DNA of 50,561 nucleotides from Microcystis aeruginosa LEGE 91341 (GCF_015206885.1 NZ_JADEXY010000010.1:1-50561); one strand, 5' to 3'; shown: positions 8,161 to 17,591, counted from the stretch's first letter. Program-made: numbers and translations. The notes: generated by a model not told the origin, from the letters alone.

Positions 8161-9336
8161 ATGGCATTTGATTATGTAGTTTTAGGCAGAAAGCTCAAGA
8201 AAGCGCGAGAAAGTCTTTCAATTACTCCGCAAGAGTCGGCATTGCGTCTTCAAATAAGTTTGCAGGAATATCTAGATATTGAAGAAGGCAGGAATAGAAT
8301 TACTGGCGACCAGTTGGTGTTGTTATCTGTGATGTACCGCCGTGACTTCAGGTACTTAGTTACAGGCGACTACCCATCAGCAGAGTCCCAAGTTCAAGAA
8401 ATGTTTCGTCGCAACGCTGCCCTTTCCAAAAGCGATCGCATTGCTATTCAGGAATTTGTTCGGCTTTGTGAGTACGAAGATTTCCTAGAAAGGGAAGTAT
8501 TTCAGCGTCAGCCTAAAAAAATTCCTAATTACGCACAATATCTGTTTAATCATAGCTACTTCAAAAGACAAGGTGAAGAAGCAGCTTCTTTGGAGAGAGA
8601 ACGTTTGGGTTTAGGGCAACAGCCAGTAGAAAATATATTTGAGTTAATCAGAAATCAAGGCATTCATATATTCAAACGTCAATTAGAAGATAAAAATATA
8701 TCTGGACTATATATTAACCATCCGGTCGCTGGTCACTGTATTCTCATCAACTATCTTGATGATTTATACCGACAAAATTTTTCTGCCGCTCATGAGTACT
8801 GTCATGCTTTATTTGACTCTTCTGAAGGGCAAGAAGTTACATACTTAAAATCTTCAAATGCTCGGTCTGAACTTGAGTGGAGAGCCAATAGTTTTGCAGG
8901 TAAATTTCTGGTTCCAAAACAAAGAATTGAGCTAGATTATTCACCTGTAGACAGTTACGAAGCTTGGGTTCGTCTCATTCGGCAAATTGCTGAACGATTT
9001 CGAGTTAGTTCTCAAGTGGTAATTATCCGTTTATCTGAGCTTACATGGCTCAATAAAGCTTTACAAGATCAATTAATTCAAGAAAAACGTTTGGTTATTA
9101 AACATGACGAGAAATTTGATCCTGAGACTCCACCGACGCTATCTTCAGGTATGCGAAGTAAATCTGCACAAATTATACGTCAAGGTTTGTCCTGGCATTT
9201 CATTGATTTGTGTACAGAAGCATATAGAAGAGGAGAAATTACTTACCATAAGCTCCTAGATATGCTATTGCTGCCTTTGGAAGATGGTTATCAGCTTCTA
9301 AATGAACTTCTAATGTTTTTGGAGGTTAGTAGTTAG
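8161..9336 (+). CDS. HTH-domain ImmA/IrrE-family metallopeptidase
   Basis: A 391-residue protein with an XRE-like helix-turn-helix at ~7-68 (KLKKARESLS then LSLQEYLDIEEGRNRIT-like wording) followed by an ImmA/IrrE (COG2856) zinc peptidase domain. The HExxH motif is HEYCH at 211-215, and the third ligand is probably E239 in ELEWRANSFAGKFLVP. Family members cleave or inactivate repressors (ImmA in ICEBs1) or respond to stress (IrrE). Combined HTH-COG2856 proteins are repeatedly found beside toxin-like genes and have been proposed as antitoxins. The next gene overlaps by one base, arguing for coupled translation. The gene is more AT-rich in appearance than rbcL/rbcS. Its substrate is unknown. 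Confidence 0.85.
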   Translation: MAFDYVVLGRKLKKARESLSITPQESALRLQISLQEYLDIEEGRNRITGDQLVLLSVMYRRDFRYLVTGDYPSAESQVQEMFRRNAALSKSDRIAIQEFVRLCEYEDFLEREVFQRQPKKIPNYAQYLFNHSYFKRQGEEAASLERERLGLGQQPVENIFELIRNQGIHIFKRQLEDKNISGLYINHPVAGHCILINYLDDLYRQNFSAAHEYCHALFDSSEGQEVTYLKSSNARSELEWRANSFAGKFLVPKQRIELDYSPVDSYEAWVRLIRQIAERFRVSSQVVIIRLSELTWLNKALQDQLIQEKRLVIKHDEKFDPETPPTLSSGMRSKSAQIIRQGLSWHFIDLCTEAYRRGEITYHKLLDMLLLPLEDGYQLLNELLMFLEVSS

Positions 9337-9869
9337 TGAGGGGCGTAGTAGCTATTGATACTTGTGCGATTATTCACTTCATGTACATTAATCGCTTTCA
9401 TCTTCTTAAATTGCTTGGATACTCTGTGATTACTACAGTGTATGTTCAATTAGAATTTGAGCAGGGACATTCTGGCAGTTTAAGTTATTACAAAAGATTA
9501 ATTAATTCTGGTGAAATTACAAAATTTCCTCTAGAGATCGAGGATTTGGTTGAGATGTCAAACGTTCCTCAATCAAAACGTGCGAGTGATGCAGAGCTAT
9601 CCTGTTTTGTTGTTGCCAAACGTATTGGTGGCAAAGTGCTGACTGATGATAGAAAGGCAATAAATTATATTCAGCGATACATTCAAATGCCGACAGGTAG
9701 TATTGCTCAATTGGTTGAGATTTTGATAGAAGCTTATTTAGCAAACCATTTAGGCGATCATGAGCTTAGACCAATTCAGAAAACTCTGGCGGATAATCAG
9801 TTCAAGATTAAGTTCGACTTAGCTTGTGAGGCAGCAAGGAGAAGATGGATGAGAAGTGTTGAACGATAG
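9336..9869 (+). CDS. PIN-fold putative ribonuclease, partner of the HTH-peptidase
   Basis: A 177-residue protein with the acidic pattern of a VapC-type PIN nuclease: D8 in VVAIDTC, E40, D85 and E87 in SDAELSC, and D104/D105 in VLTDDRKA. PIN toxins cleave RNA, often tRNA or rRNA, with Mg ions. The GTG start overlaps the TAG stop of the upstream gene, and a GGAGG Shine-Dalgarno at 9321-9325 is well spaced for it, which decides the start. The C-terminal ~50 residues are basic and extend beyond the core fold. The tight pairing suggests a toxin-antitoxin-like module with the metallopeptidase/HTH protein as the control partner; activity is inferred only. Confidence 0.75.
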   Translation: MRGVVAIDTCAIIHFMYINRFHLLKLLGYSVITTVYVQLEFEQGHSGSLSYYKRLINSGEITKFPLEIEDLVEMSNVPQSKRASDAELSCFVVAKRIGGKVLTDDRKAINYIQRYIQMPTGSIAQLVEILIEAYLANHLGDHELRPIQKTLADNQFKIKFDLACEAARRRWMRSVER

Positions 9870-10272
9870 TGAGGTTTCCAAGGCACTGCGTAGCAGCACG
9901 CCGCTATTACCTGGTGCTTTAATAAAATGTAACGCACCTTGTCTGTGGGGTGCTAAGTTAACATCAACATAGGAATTATAACTATTATTGGACTTGCCCG
10001 TTGACAAAAGGCCATAACCCGTGCTGTATCTGAATGTGCCGTTACTGGGTACAAATTAAGGAAACCCCGAATAAATATAACGCATGATTGTTGCCGAGGA
10101 GAATTACGATTAGGGAATTTTCCCCTAAACTTCCCCCACTCACCTATAAGTAAATATTGTGATAAACATGGGTACACCCAGAAAAATCAACGGCTGTATC
10201 CCTGGGGCGGGGTTGGGGAAGTGGCGAGAAAAAAGCTGGTAAAATAACTCTAGGCAACCTTAAAAAGAATTC
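9870..10272. other. Intergenic region without a supported gene
   Basis: About 400 bases with no reading frame that looks coding on either strand. A possible extended -10 (TGGTAAAAT, with TAAAAT at 10240-10245) lies ahead of ycf4. The words GTAACGCACC near 9930 resemble repeat debris common in such genomes, but no inverted ends are seen. Confidence 0.4.
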
Positions 10273-10839
10273 ATGAAAGCGCAAACAACAAGTAAAGATA
10301 GCCTGATCCTACGGCAAGAAGTAGTGGGAGCGCGTCGCCCTAGTAACTATTTTTGGGCTGTAATCGTCTCTATTGGCGGTCTAGGGTTTTTCCTTGCCGG
10401 TCTTTCCAGTTATTTGAAGGTCAATCTACTTCTCGTTAGCGATACCAGTGCCTTACAATTTATTCCCCAAGGAGTCGCCCTCCTCTTTTATGGCACTGCG
10501 GGGACCCTTTTAGCCATCTATCTCTGGTTATCTCTCCTCTGGAATGTCGGAGGTGGTTACAACGAGTTTAATAAGGAAACTGGCAAACTTAAAATCTTTC
10601 GTTGGGGCTACCCCGGCAAAAATCGTCGCGTTGATCTCGATTGGCCCCTGGAAGATGTGCAAGCTGTGCGGGCCGAAGTGCGAGAAGGACTCAACCCGAA
10701 ACGGGAACTATTCCTGCGGATTAAACAGCGTCGCGATATCCCTTTAACTCGCGTCGGTGATCCGATGTCCCTCTCGGAATTGGAAAATCAAGGAGCGGAA
10801 CTCGCTCGTTTTCTAGAAATTCCTCTAGAGGGATTGTAA
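10273..10839 (+). CDS. ycf4: Photosystem I assembly protein Ycf4
   Basis: A 188-residue thylakoid membrane protein that assists assembly of the photosystem I reaction centre. Two hydrophobic segments (~25-48 and ~68-90) are followed by a soluble domain containing WNVGGGYNEFNKETG and IFRWGYPGKNRR, both characteristic of Ycf4. Length matches chloroplast and cyanobacterial homologues (about 185). It is followed after 28 bases by a lipoprotein cyclophilin on the same strand. Confidence 0.95.
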   Translation: MKAQTTSKDSLILRQEVVGARRPSNYFWAVIVSIGGLGFFLAGLSSYLKVNLLLVSDTSALQFIPQGVALLFYGTAGTLLAIYLWLSLLWNVGGGYNEFNKETGKLKIFRWGYPGKNRRVDLDWPLEDVQAVRAEVREGLNPKRELFLRIKQRRDIPLTRVGDPMSLSELENQGAELARFLEIPLEGL

Positions 10840-10867
10840 GCCTTTTTTCGCTCTTTTTGGCTATAAA

Positions 10868-11605
10868 ATGATGAAGATAAGAAAATCTGGCTGGCTGTCT
10901 GTGGTTTGTGTTTTTTTAATCACAACGACCACACTTTTCGGCTGTTCTTCCCCAGAAGCTAACTCCACCCCCGATAATTCTAGTATCACCCAAACCTCTC
11001 AACCTGCCAGTTCGGGCAGTGTCAACATGGATAATTACAAACCCCGCTTAGATGGAACTGCTGTCGTCGAGATGATCATCAAAGGTAAACCGGTAACGAT
11101 CGAAATTGATGGCAATGCAGCCCCAGTTACTGCCGGTAACTTTGTGGATCTGGTCGCGAGAGGTTTCTATAATGGTTTAACTTTCCATCGCGTGGTTACA
11201 GAACCGCAGCCTTTTGTCGCCCAAGGTGGTGATCCCCAAGGTCGCGGAACTGGTGGTTTTGTCGATCCAGAAACCAAGCAACCCCGTTATGTTCCCCTGG
11301 AAATTCTCCTTAAAGACGAAAAAGAGCCGATTTATGGGAAATCAATCGGTCAACAGGCCACGTCGCGCACTCCCATCGTCGCTTTACCCCATAAACGCGG
11401 TGCGATCGCGATGGCCCGTTCTCAACAGCCTAATTCCGCTTCTTCTCAGTTTTATTTTGCCCTGTCGGATATAAATTTCCTCGATGGTGATTATGCCGTT
11501 TTTGGTTATGTCACTAAGGGAATGGAAGTGATCGATACGATTAAACAAGGGGATAAAATTGACTCGGCTAAAGTTATTTCCGGTGCAGAAAATCTGAAAA
11601 AATAG
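10868..11605 (+). CDS. Cyclophilin-type peptidyl-prolyl isomerase, lipoprotein
   Basis: A 245-residue protein with a lipoprotein signal (hydrophobic stretch ~8-24 and lipobox LFGC with C26), a Ser/Thr/Pro-rich spacer, then a cyclophilin domain from ~residue 60. Conserved words are FHRV (catalytic Arg), QGGDPQGRGTGG and SSQFYFAL. It would catalyse cis-trans proline isomerisation at a membrane surface, probably periplasmic or lumenal. An insertion between the GTGG and MARS motifs lengthens the domain relative to the minimal form, as in other cyanobacterial cyclophilin lipoproteins. Confidence 0.9.
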   Translation: MMKIRKSGWLSVVCVFLITTTTLFGCSSPEANSTPDNSSITQTSQPASSGSVNMDNYKPRLDGTAVVEMIIKGKPVTIEIDGNAAPVTAGNFVDLVARGFYNGLTFHRVVTEPQPFVAQGGDPQGRGTGGFVDPETKQPRYVPLEILLKDEKEPIYGKSIGQQATSRTPIVALPHKRGAIAMARSQQPNSASSQFYFALSDINFLDGDYAVFGYVTKGMEVIDTIKQGDKIDSAKVISGAENLKK

Positions 11606-11677
11606 CGATCGGTTAGGGTGGGTTCGCGGGACGATAATTTAATCTTCGCCGTCACCCACCCAATCATTTAATATTCC

Positions 11678-11703
11678 GATAACTGATAACTGATAACTGA
11701 TAA
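11678..11703. repeat. GATAACT heptamer repeat
   Basis: Three tandem GATAACT units end at the start codon of the FabF-like gene, so the repeat forms the immediate upstream region and leaves no recognisable Shine-Dalgarno. Confidence 0.8.
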
Positions 11704-12843
11704 ATGAATGTTGTGGTGACGGGAATTGGGTTGATCAGTTCTCTGGGAAATTTAAGTCAGAGTTGGCAAAGATTACTAGAGGGAAAAACTGGTATAACTA
11801 GACAACAACCCTTTTCTGATTTACCCGCTTTACCCTTGGGTTTAATCGGTCACAAACCCGCATTTTTAGAGGATTTAACCAAAATTGCCCTGATTGCTGC
11901 CCTCGAAGACGCGAAGTTAACCCCTCCCTTAAAGGATTGTGGTGTTACTATCGGTTCTAGTCGCGGTTGTCAGGGTTTATGGGAACAGATGGCAGCGACG
12001 GGAATAGTAGAAAACTGGCTAGATAGTTTACCCGATCGCGCCTCGGTATTGACCGCTAGAATTATAGAAACCGGCGCCCCAGTCTTAGCACCCATGGCGG
12101 CCTGTGCCACGGGCATCTGGTCGATCGCCCAGGGTGTAGAATTAATCAAAATGGGAGAATGCGATCGAGTTTTAGCCGGGGCGATCGAAACTCCGATCAC
12201 TCCCTTAACTTTGGTGGGATTTGAACAGATGGGAGCTTTGGCAAAAAAGGGCTGTTATCCTTTTGATATAGCTAGAGAGGGCTTAGTTTTGGGCGAAGGT
12301 GGCGCGATTTTAGTCCTTGAATCGGAAGAACGGGCTTTAAGCAGAAATGCCCCCATCTACGGGCAAATTTTAGGCTATGGTTTTACCTGCGATGCCGATC
12401 ATGTTAGCGCCCCGGCGGTGGATAATCGTAGTGCTACCAAAGCTATAGAACTATGTTTGCACAGAAGTCAATTAAGAAAAGATGAAATTAATTACATTCA
12501 CGCCCACGGCACTAGCACCCGTTTAAACGATGAACGGGAAGCAAACCTGATCGCCAGCATTTTTGGCTCGCAAGTGGCTGTAAGCTCGACAAAAGGCGCA
12601 ACAGGACACACTTTAGGGGCTTCAGGGGCATTAGGTGTGGCTTTTTGTTTAATGGCCCTGAAAAATCAGCTAATTCCCCCCTGTGTCGGTGTGCGCGAGT
12701 CGCCTTTTCAATTAAATTTAATTAGATCGGCTATTAATTTTTCCCTGCACAATTGTCTCTGTCTTAGTTTCGGTTTCGGAGGACAAAATGCCGCCATCGC
12801 AGTGCGGAGATGGGGGAGAAGGAGTGGGAATTATGAATTATAA
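11704..12843 (+). CDS. Beta-ketoacyl-ACP synthase, FabF-like
   Basis: A 379-residue thiolase-fold condensing enzyme with catalytic Cys134 (MAACATG), His268 (HAHGTST), Lys297 and His302 (GATGHTLGASGA). It would elongate acyl-ACP by decarboxylative condensation with malonyl-ACP in fatty-acid or related synthesis. It is shorter than the usual FabF (about 410) and is likely the second, divergent synthase seen in cyanobacteria rather than the main fabF. The domain ends at NAAIAVRRW; the last ~10 residues (GRRSGNYEL) are translated from an intergenic repeat that has run into the gene end. Confidence 0.85.
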   Translation: MNVVVTGIGLISSLGNLSQSWQRLLEGKTGITRQQPFSDLPALPLGLIGHKPAFLEDLTKIALIAALEDAKLTPPLKDCGVTIGSSRGCQGLWEQMAATGIVENWLDSLPDRASVLTARIIETGAPVLAPMAACATGIWSIAQGVELIKMGECDRVLAGAIETPITPLTLVGFEQMGALAKKGCYPFDIAREGLVLGEGGAILVLESEERALSRNAPIYGQILGYGFTCDADHVSAPAVDNRSATKAIELCLHRSQLRKDEINYIHAHGTSTRLNDEREANLIASIFGSQVAVSSTKGATGHTLGASGALGVAFCLMALKNQLIPPCVGVRESPFQLNLIRSAINFSLHNCLCLSFGFGGQNAAIAVRRWGRRSGNYEL

Positions 12844-12983
12844 ATTATGAATTATAAATTATGAATTATAAATTATGAATTATAAATTATAAATTATGAA
12901 TTGGGGAGACGGGGAGAATAAATAAAAGCAACTCTCCTGATAACTGATAACTGACGACTGATAACTAATACCTGATAACTGAT
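12829..12983. repeat. STRR tract spanning the FabF-like gene end and the dnaG leader
   Basis: ATTATGAATTATAA units repeat from 12829 to about 12901, followed by GGGGAGAC units and GATAACT heptamers to the dnaG start. The first 15 bases lie inside the coding sequence of the FabF-like protein and supply its stop codon. Confidence 0.85.
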
Positions 12984-12984
12984 T

Positions 12985-14889
12985 ATGGATACACCGCGAC
13001 TACATCCAGATACGATCGAAGAAGTTAAACAAAGAATTGATATTGTGGATTTAATTTCCGAGAGAGTCGTCCTCAAAAAAAGGGGAAGGGAATACGTCGG
13101 TTTATGTCCCTTTCACGAGGAAAAATCCCCTAGTTTTACGGTTAGTCCTGCCAAACAAATGTATTACTGTTTTGGCTGTGGTGCGGGGGGAAACGGGATT
13201 AAATTTTTCATGGAAGTGGGGAAACAATCTTTTGGTGAAGTGGTTTTCGATCTTGCTAGAAGGTATCAAATCCCGATTAAAACTCTAGCAGTAGAACAGC
13301 GTCAGGAATTAGAACAGCAATTATCCCTCAAGGAACAATTATACGAGATAATGGCCGTGGCGGTGAGTTTTTATCAACACGCCCTTAGTCAACCCCAAGG
13401 GGAAAAAGCGTTAGATTATCTCAAGGTACAACGACAACTAACCCCAGAAACTATCGCAACTTTTCAACTGGGATATTCTCCGGAAGGTTGGGAAACGCTC
13501 TATCGTTATTTAGTGGAACAAAAGCGCTATCCTGTGGCTTTAGTGGCACAAGCAGGATTAATTAAAGCGCGTCAAAATGGTAGCGGTTATTACGATCAAT
13601 TTCGAGATCGTTTAATGATTCCTATTTTTGATAGTCAAGGACGTGCGATCGCTTTTGGTAGTCGTAGTTTAGGTAATGAACAACCAAAGTATCTAAATTC
13701 TCCCGATACCCCTTTATTTGAAAAGGGAAAAACTCTCTTTGCTCTCGATCGAGCTAAACAGGCAATTATTCAGCAAGATTTAGCGATAGTTGTGGAGGGT
13801 TATTTTGACGCAATCGCTCTCCATGCTGCGGGTATCACTAATGTGGTTGCCTGTTTAGGAACAGCTTTAAGTCAAGAGCAAATTAAGCTACTTTTGCGCT
13901 ACAGTGAAAGTAAACAAATAATATTTAATTTTGATGCCGATCAAGCGGGAATTAAGGCGACACAACGGGCGATCGAGGAAATTAACTCTCTAGTTTATTC
14001 AGGACAAGTTAACCTAAAAATCCTCAATCTTCCCGATGGTAAAGATGCCGACGAATTTCTTAAATCTCGTGCTGAAGGGGTGAATAGTTATCGAGAATTA
14101 ATCGAAAAATCTCCTTTTTGGATTGATTGGCAAATCTCGCAAATGTTGGTGAACAAAGATTTAAAACAGGGACTACATTTTCAACAAATAGCCAATAGTA
14201 TGGTGAGTTTACTACAAAAGTTGATTGATAGCAATCAACGCACTTTTTATCTAGATTATTGTGCTGAAATTTTGGCTCAAAAAGATGCCACTCGTTTGCC
14301 TTATATTTTAAAAAATCTCTCTAAACAGGTTAATAAACCTCGGTTCGACGAAGCTCACCGTCCACAAGGAAAATCTCTGGCAATTAAGAGGAAAAATATT
14401 TTAGATAAATCGGAAAAAAATGGCACAGAAAAAGCCGAATGGTTATTATTATTAATCTATCTCCATTCTCCCGAATATCGGAGGCTCATTTGTGAACTTT
14501 TGGACGAAAAAGATTTAATTTTTAATGTCCCTGATTATCGTTGGTTATGGCAAGTAATTTTAGAGTTAGAAACCCAAATTACTAAACCAAGAGATTTGAT
14601 GTCAGCTTTACAGAATCATTTATTGATGATAACTACAGACAAAAATCGTGATTTTAATTCTTTATTTCACTTAAATGAACATACCAGTCAGGAAATTTTA
14701 CAGCCAGAAGAACAAATTAAAGATGCTATTATAGCTATGGAAAAAATTAGTTTAATGGAATATCGTCGCTACTGTCAAGAACAATTAATTAATGCTCTCG
14801 ACAGCAATCAACGGGAATTTTATCAGCAGGAATTCTATCAAACTGTTAATAAATTAATCGAAATTGATCCTCACTATCAACAAGCTTAA
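12985..14889 (+). CDS. dnaG: DNA primase
   Basis: A 634-residue primase that lays down RNA primers at the replication fork. The CHC2 zinc finger is C41-x2-H44 with C62-x2-C65 (CPFH and CFGC). The RNA polymerase core and TOPRIM domain follow, with VVEGYFDAIAL (~270) and FDADQAG as the acidic metal sites. The C-terminal ~200 residues are the weakly conserved helicase-binding part. It is preceded immediately by a repeat tract without a clear Shine-Dalgarno. Confidence 0.95.
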   Translation: MDTPRLHPDTIEEVKQRIDIVDLISERVVLKKRGREYVGLCPFHEEKSPSFTVSPAKQMYYCFGCGAGGNGIKFFMEVGKQSFGEVVFDLARRYQIPIKTLAVEQRQELEQQLSLKEQLYEIMAVAVSFYQHALSQPQGEKALDYLKVQRQLTPETIATFQLGYSPEGWETLYRYLVEQKRYPVALVAQAGLIKARQNGSGYYDQFRDRLMIPIFDSQGRAIAFGSRSLGNEQPKYLNSPDTPLFEKGKTLFALDRAKQAIIQQDLAIVVEGYFDAIALHAAGITNVVACLGTALSQEQIKLLLRYSESKQIIFNFDADQAGIKATQRAIEEINSLVYSGQVNLKILNLPDGKDADEFLKSRAEGVNSYRELIEKSPFWIDWQISQMLVNKDLKQGLHFQQIANSMVSLLQKLIDSNQRTFYLDYCAEILAQKDATRLPYILKNLSKQVNKPRFDEAHRPQGKSLAIKRKNILDKSEKNGTEKAEWLLLLIYLHSPEYRRLICELLDEKDLIFNVPDYRWLWQVILELETQITKPRDLMSALQNHLLMITTDKNRDFNSLFHLNEHTSQEILQPEEQIKDAIIAMEKISLMEYRRYCQEQLINALDSNQREFYQQEFYQTVNKLIEIDPHYQQA

Positions 14890-14901
14890 TTATCTAATTG
14901 C

Positions 14902-16140
14902 TTAGAAACTAGACAGTTGTTCGGCAATAATAGATACTAACTTATCCACTGCTCCTGCTTGCCCGCGCACTACCCGCAATTTTTGCCGGATAGCCTCTAA
15001 TTGTTCGGGATTTTCTAACCAAGATATAGCTATATTTGCCACTTCCTCTGGTTGTAATTCCCCCAATAATTCTGGAACAATTTCGGCACCAGCCCAAATA
15101 TTTGGCCAAGCATATAAACGCTTTTTCCGCAACATATAGAGATTAATTATCTTAGCAAATAAAGAACCCACCCCCGGCAGTTGGGCTAATAAACCGGGTA
15201 AACCGTCCCAAGTTCTCATCGCGTCTAGTTGCTGAGTCGGTAGTAAAATAATCATCGGGATTGCCAGCGCCCCTAATTCGGCAGTATTAGCACCCACCGT
15301 CGTTAAAGCTAAATGACAACGAGAAAGCTGGTTATGGGCGGGAAAATCGGTAATTAGGTCAACTTTTACCCCCTTAGCTGTTTCTAGATAGGGTTTTTCT
15401 CCGTTTTTTAATTGGGCAGCACTCCAACCGGTTTTAGTAATCATCGGATTATAGCTAGGATCGGCAAATTTCGCCAAATAAGCTAAATTTAGGGTAGGAG
15501 CGACGGGAATTAAGAATTTAGTCTGGGGAGCCTGCGCGTGGATCTTTTCAGCAATGGCTAGGGTTAGGGGTACACCCTGGGCTAATTTCGAGGGTTTGGA
15601 ACCCGGGAGGAGTGCAATTAAGATAGCATCATCGGGGGTGATAGCAGTGGGCAAATCCACCATTAAATCACCGATAACAGTAAATTTATGCTGATATTGT
15701 TGGGGAATATTATTTAATACACTTGTATTCATCACGGCAAAGCGATCGATCCCCCGATACCAACGCGCTTCCCATTCCGCATAGATAACGGTGCGATAAC
15801 CCAAACGTTTACCGATGGTGAGGGCAAAAAATTGATCGCCCCCTAAAAATAAAACGATGCCCTTCGGGTGCCAATCCCAATTATCGGCGGTTTTTCCCCA
15901 GAAAAGAAAATTAAAGAAGTTTTCTGGCGACTGAACTCGATCTACCTCCGGATATTTCCTAACTACTTCTGTTTCCGCCCCCATAGAATGAGTACAAGGG
16001 GAAAGGATCACCGAAATCCGCAACCGCGATCGATCTTCTGTTAAGTTTTGTCGCAATCTCTTGACAACTGGACGCACCCATGTAGATATTTCTCCAGGAC
16101 CATTGGAGAGAATGAGAAGATCAACAGGAGAATCAAACAT
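14902..16140 (-). CDS. LpxB-related glycosyltransferase-like protein
   Basis: A 412-residue protein related to lipid-A-disaccharide synthase: it starts LLILSNGPGEISTWVRPVV, has LLPGSKPSKLAQGVPLTLAIAEKI split around residues 185-210, and TTVGANTAELGALAIPMIILLPTQQLD as the probable nucleotide-sugar site. I recall it as a conserved cyanobacterial family distinct from canonical LpxB, so transfer of a sugar to a lipid acceptor is only an inference. It is convergent with dnaG, 12 bases apart. Coding quality is even across the whole length. Confidence 0.75.
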   Translation of the reverse strand: MFDSPVDLLILSNGPGEISTWVRPVVKRLRQNLTEDRSRLRISVILSPCTHSMGAETEVVRKYPEVDRVQSPENFFNFLFWGKTADNWDWHPKGIVLFLGGDQFFALTIGKRLGYRTVIYAEWEARWYRGIDRFAVMNTSVLNNIPQQYQHKFTVIGDLMVDLPTAITPDDAILIALLPGSKPSKLAQGVPLTLAIAEKIHAQAPQTKFLIPVAPTLNLAYLAKFADPSYNPMITKTGWSAAQLKNGEKPYLETAKGVKVDLITDFPAHNQLSRCHLALTTVGANTAELGALAIPMIILLPTQQLDAMRTWDGLPGLLAQLPGVGSLFAKIINLYMLRKKRLYAWPNIWAGAEIVPELLGELQPEEVANIAISWLENPEQLEAIRQKLRVVRGQAGAVDKLVSIIAEQLSSF

Positions 16141-16170
16141 GATGTGTGGTGAGGTAGGAAGTTTTCCTTT

Positions 16171-16285
16171 TGGGGAGACAGGAGATAGGAAGTCAGGAGA
16201 TAGGAGTCAGGAGTCAGGAGATTATTTTTATTTATTCTCCCCGTCTCCCCAATTCATAATTCATAATTCATCATTCATCATTCCC
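16171..16285. repeat. STRR tract
   Basis: Imperfect GGAGATA/GGAGTCA heptamer units are followed by CCCCGTCT and AATTCAT units, in the gap between the LpxB-related gene and the nucleotidyltransferase. Confidence 0.75.
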
Positions 16286-16324
16286 CACAACGCGCAGGAA
16301 GCGGTTTCCCCGTTGCGGTGTTGC

Positions 16325-17485
16325 CTACTTGCTATTGAATAAAGAACGAATTGCCTGATGTTTAGGGTGATCAAATTCTGGGGGAACCTTGCGGGTATCG
16401 GTAATCAACCAATCCAAGGCTGCCGCTTCCACATCGATCGCCGCGCCGGTTTTATCAACACAGTAGCGCCCAAAGACCAACTTATCCACCAAACGGGCCC
16501 CTGGACCGAGGCGAGAATATTCAAAAATAACGCTATTATCCACTGTCGCGCCGCCACAAATCCAACAATTTGGGCCAATCATACTCGGACCGACAATTTT
16601 CGCCCCGTCTTCAATGCGCGTCATTGCCCCGATATACACAGGTCCGGTGATATCGACTCGATCCCAGTTTACCCCCACATTTAAGCCCGTGTAGATGCCC
16701 GGTTTAACTTCGATGCCGGGGATAGCAACATTTTTAATTTTCCGGGATAACACCCCGCGAATTGCCTGCCAGTAGTCGGGGACTTTACCGATATCCACCC
16801 ATTCAAAATCCATGTTTAAAGCGTAGAAAGGCGCACCCTTAGCGACTAATTGGGGGAATAACTCGCCCCCGATGTCGTATTTACTATTAGGGGGAATAAA
16901 ATCAATGATTTCTGGCTCAAAAATATAGATACCCGTGTTAATGCAGGTACTCAAAGCTTCATCGATGGCCGGTTTTTCTTGGAAACTGAGAATCCTTCCC
17001 TCCTCGTCGCTAACTACCACCCCGTAACTGGATACCTCCTCTTTGGGGACGGTTTTGGTGACAATAGTGGCGATCGCTCCCTTTTCTCGATGCCATTTAA
17101 CCGCTGCGGTTAGATCGAGATCAATCAGCGCATCACCACAGAGAACCACAAAAGTATCGTCAAAAAAGGGATTAAAATCTTGAATTCGTCGTAAACCGCC
17201 CGCCGATCCTAGTGCATCACCAATTAACTCGCCCTCTTCGATTCTACCCTCAAAAGAATAGCCGATATGCACCCCAAAACGCTGACCATCGCGGAAATAA
17301 CTCTCAATTTCTTCGGCTAAATGACTGACATTCACCATGATCTGATCAAAGCCATGCTGTCGCAACAGTTCCAACAAAAACTCCATCACCGGCTTTTGTA
17401 AAATCGGGATCAGGGGTTTGGGAATCGTATGGGTAATCGGACGGACACGAGTTCCTTTGCCAGCTGCCAAAATCATGGCTTTCAT
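16325..17485 (-). CDS. Sugar-1-phosphate nucleotidyltransferase with beta-helix domain
   Basis: A 386-residue enzyme with the nucleotidyltransferase signature LAAGKGTRVRPITHTIPKP at residues 6-24 and VVLCGDALIDLDL near 110, followed by hexapeptide beta-helix repeats from about 250. It should join NTP and a sugar-1-phosphate to give an NDP-sugar for polysaccharide or glycoconjugate synthesis. Closest in feel to mannose-1-phosphate guanylyltransferase or glucose-1-phosphate thymidylyl/uridylyltransferase-like proteins; the base and sugar cannot be read reliably. It is a single gene with its own upstream region. Confidence 0.82.
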   Translation of the reverse strand: MKAMILAAGKGTRVRPITHTIPKPLIPILQKPVMEFLLELLRQHGFDQIMVNVSHLAEEIESYFRDGQRFGVHIGYSFEGRIEEGELIGDALGSAGGLRRIQDFNPFFDDTFVVLCGDALIDLDLTAAVKWHREKGAIATIVTKTVPKEEVSSYGVVVSDEEGRILSFQEKPAIDEALSTCINTGIYIFEPEIIDFIPPNSKYDIGGELFPQLVAKGAPFYALNMDFEWVDIGKVPDYWQAIRGVLSRKIKNVAIPGIEVKPGIYTGLNVGVNWDRVDITGPVYIGAMTRIEDGAKIVGPSMIGPNCWICGGATVDNSVIFEYSRLGPGARLVDKLVFGRYCVDKTGAAIDVEAAALDWLITDTRKVPPEFDHPKHQAIRSLFNSK

Positions 17486-17591
17486 CGATATTTATTTCCT
17501 TTTGCGATCGAGGTTTGTAGTTAAATCATGCCTAGTGTATCATTATCGGCTCGGAATCAGTGGTTATCGATCCTCGTGAGCATTAGATCAA

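Noticed and set aside
9953-10177. 74-codon minus-strand frame in the gap before ycf4
   Set aside because: No ribosome-binding site, no recognisable family features and irregular composition.
12829-12920. CRISPR-like array
   Set aside because: Units are about 7-14 bases with no unique spacers, so it is an STRR tract.
16061-16342. 93-codon plus-strand frame over the LpxB-like gene start
   Set aside because: Runs antisense to a real gene then through STRR sequence.
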